A stretch of DNA of 64,000 nt, from assembly GCA_965263165.1 (NCBI GenBank), contig OZ253584.1:992001-1056000 (forward strand). The letters are read 5' to 3'. The notes beneath the pieces are model-generated. The model made no database searches and was not told the origin of the DNA. It worked only from the letters and a program-made list of their open reading frames with translations. This document shows positions 63,129 to 64,000 of the stretch, piece by piece. This DNA is from SAR202-VII-2 sp965263165. Lineage in GTDB: Bacteria; Chloroflexota; Dehalococcoidia; Lucifugimonadales; SAR202-VII-2. The position numbers were made by a program, and so were the translations under genes. The stretch's first letter is position 1; the number at the start of each line of letters is the position of its first letter.

Positions 63129-64000
63129 ATGCAGATGAGCCAGATCGAGCTAGTTAGCACGGGATCACGCCTAGCCGAAGTCGTCGATCATATATCGAGG
63201 ACGCCACGAGTCGCAGTCGACATCGAGTCGAACGGGTTCTTCAGATATCACGAGCGCGTCTGCCTCGTGCAACTCGCATCAGCCGAGACCGCCTTCCTCG
63301 TCGATCCGCTGGCGATAGACGATCTCCGACCGCTTGGTGACCTTCTCGGTGACCGATCGGTGGAGAAGGTCTTCCATGCCGCCGACTACGACCTCCGTAG
63401 CCTTGACAGGGACTGGGGATTCCGGGTAAACAATTTGTTCGACACCGGTATTGCCGCCGCCTTCGTTGGCTCCGAGCATCTGGGCTTGCAGTCTGTAGTG
63501 GAGGAGCACGCGGGGGTGAAGTTGGCCAAGCTCCGGAGACTCCAGCGGTCAGACTGGACGATGCGGCCTTTAACTCCTGAAGCGCTGAAGTACGCAGCAG
63601 ACGACGTTCTACACCTTCTGCAGGTCCGCGAAGCACTATCGGCACGGCTAAAGGAGCTATCGCGGTTCGCATGGGCGAAAGAGGAGTTCGCGCGTCTGGA
63701 GAACGTGCGGCATACGCCTCCCGACCGCGAGCTGGCCTTCCTTTCGATCACGGGTAGCCATGACCTGGATGGCAGGAGTTTGGCTGTCCTGCGCTCCCTG
63801 TTCCAATTTCGCGAACAAGAGGCCATCCGTCTCGATCGTCCGTTCTTCAAGGTGATATCGGATTCTGCACTGGTCAAGCTGTCGTCCGAGCCCGTGGCCG
63901 ATCTCTCGGCCGTCAAAGGGCTGGGTCGGTTCGGACGTCCGCCTGCCGACAGAGGCCTGAAAGCCGCAATCGAAGAAGGGCTCAGGTCTCGCCCCGTGAC
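63129..64000 (+). CDS. rnd: Ribonuclease D, 3'-truncated by the window edge
   Basis: This is a DEDD 3'-5' exoribonuclease that trims tRNA and other RNA 3' ends. About 290 residues are visible and the frame is still open at the right edge. Exo I is VAVDIESNGFF (D31, E33), Exo II FHAADYDLRSL, Exo III YAADDVLHLL. An HRDC-like domain begins around residue 235 (LRSLFQFREQEAIRLDRP) and reads on through KVISDSALVKLS. Either ATG (63129 or 63135) may start it; neither has a clear ribosome site. Only the far C-terminus is missing. Confidence 0.93.
   Translation, partial: MQMSQIELVSTGSRLAEVVDHISRTPRVAVDIESNGFFRYHERVCLVQLASAETAFLVDPLAIDDLRPLGDLLGDRSVEKVFHAADYDLRSLDRDWGFRVNNLFDTGIAAAFVGSEHLGLQSVVEEHAGVKLAKLRRLQRSDWTMRPLTPEALKYAADDVLHLLQVREALSARLKELSRFAWAKEEFARLENVRHTPPDRELAFLSITGSHDLDGRSLAVLRSLFQFREQEAIRLDRPFFKVISDSALVKLSSEPVADLSAVKGLGRFGRPPADRGLKAAIEEGLRSRPV

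Noticed and set aside
63241..63916. Minus-strand frames in the RNase D region
   Set aside because: The plus strand carries all three exonuclease motifs; the minus frames are shadows.

Overview
The window is a high-GC bacterial chromosome segment. It most likely comes from the Chloroflexota, of the Dehalococcoidia/SAR202 kind. This is an inference from gene content: a fused DUF2298 (Chlor_Arch_YYY) and PMT-like membrane protein, lipoproteins with long Thr-Pro linkers, many amidohydrolase-2 and hydantoinase A/B paralogues, and paired EamA exporters. No rRNA or other phylogenetic marker is present to settle it.

Left part (1-18217). A housekeeping block (rimM end, yebC, ruvC, ruvA) is followed by a UGSC-motif selenoprotein read through an in-frame UGA, with a perfect stem-loop just downstream, and by a cysteine-containing partner of unknown function. 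Next come two EamA exporters, a RimI-like acetyltransferase and an HMG-CoA-lyase-like enzyme. Three tandem amidohydrolase genes follow on the minus strand with an exact 1365-bp period. Then come mfd, a Fur-family regulator and a two-domain universal stress protein.

Middle part (18272-30591). It holds the giant DUF2298 protein, a long-form hibernation factor, a sulfur-flavoured operon (MetE-like methyltransferase, OsmC-like protein, two-domain rhodanese), a GNAT enzyme, an IS5-family insertion sequence, another amidohydrolase and a class IV aminotransferase.

Catabolic array (about 29.6-52.4 kb). Apart from the amidohydrolase at 28489, every gene here runs leftward. There are six hydantoinase-B-type subunits but only two hydantoinase-A-type subunits, a D-aminoacylase-type deacylase, an amidohydrolase, a complete NMT1/SsuA-type ABC importer and the aminotransferase. 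One HyuB carries a C-terminal zinc-ribbon domain like the gamma subunit of acetone carboxylase. The inferred theme is uptake and ATP-dependent opening or carboxylation of cyclic amides or related small organics, followed by deacylation and transamination.

Mobile region (52537 to about 63.1 kb). A tRNA-Ala(GGC) gene is followed by a P4-type tyrosine integrase. Beyond it lie poorly conserved small zinc-finger genes, a complete IS481-family element inserted in a conserved leader repeat, an IS1380-family transposase broken by transitions and frameshifts, an IS5-like remnant, two less GC-rich lipoprotein genes (one a trypsin-like protease), duplicated 280-bp units, and the C-terminal stub of a secreted protein. 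The window ends in an RNase D gene that is open at the right edge.
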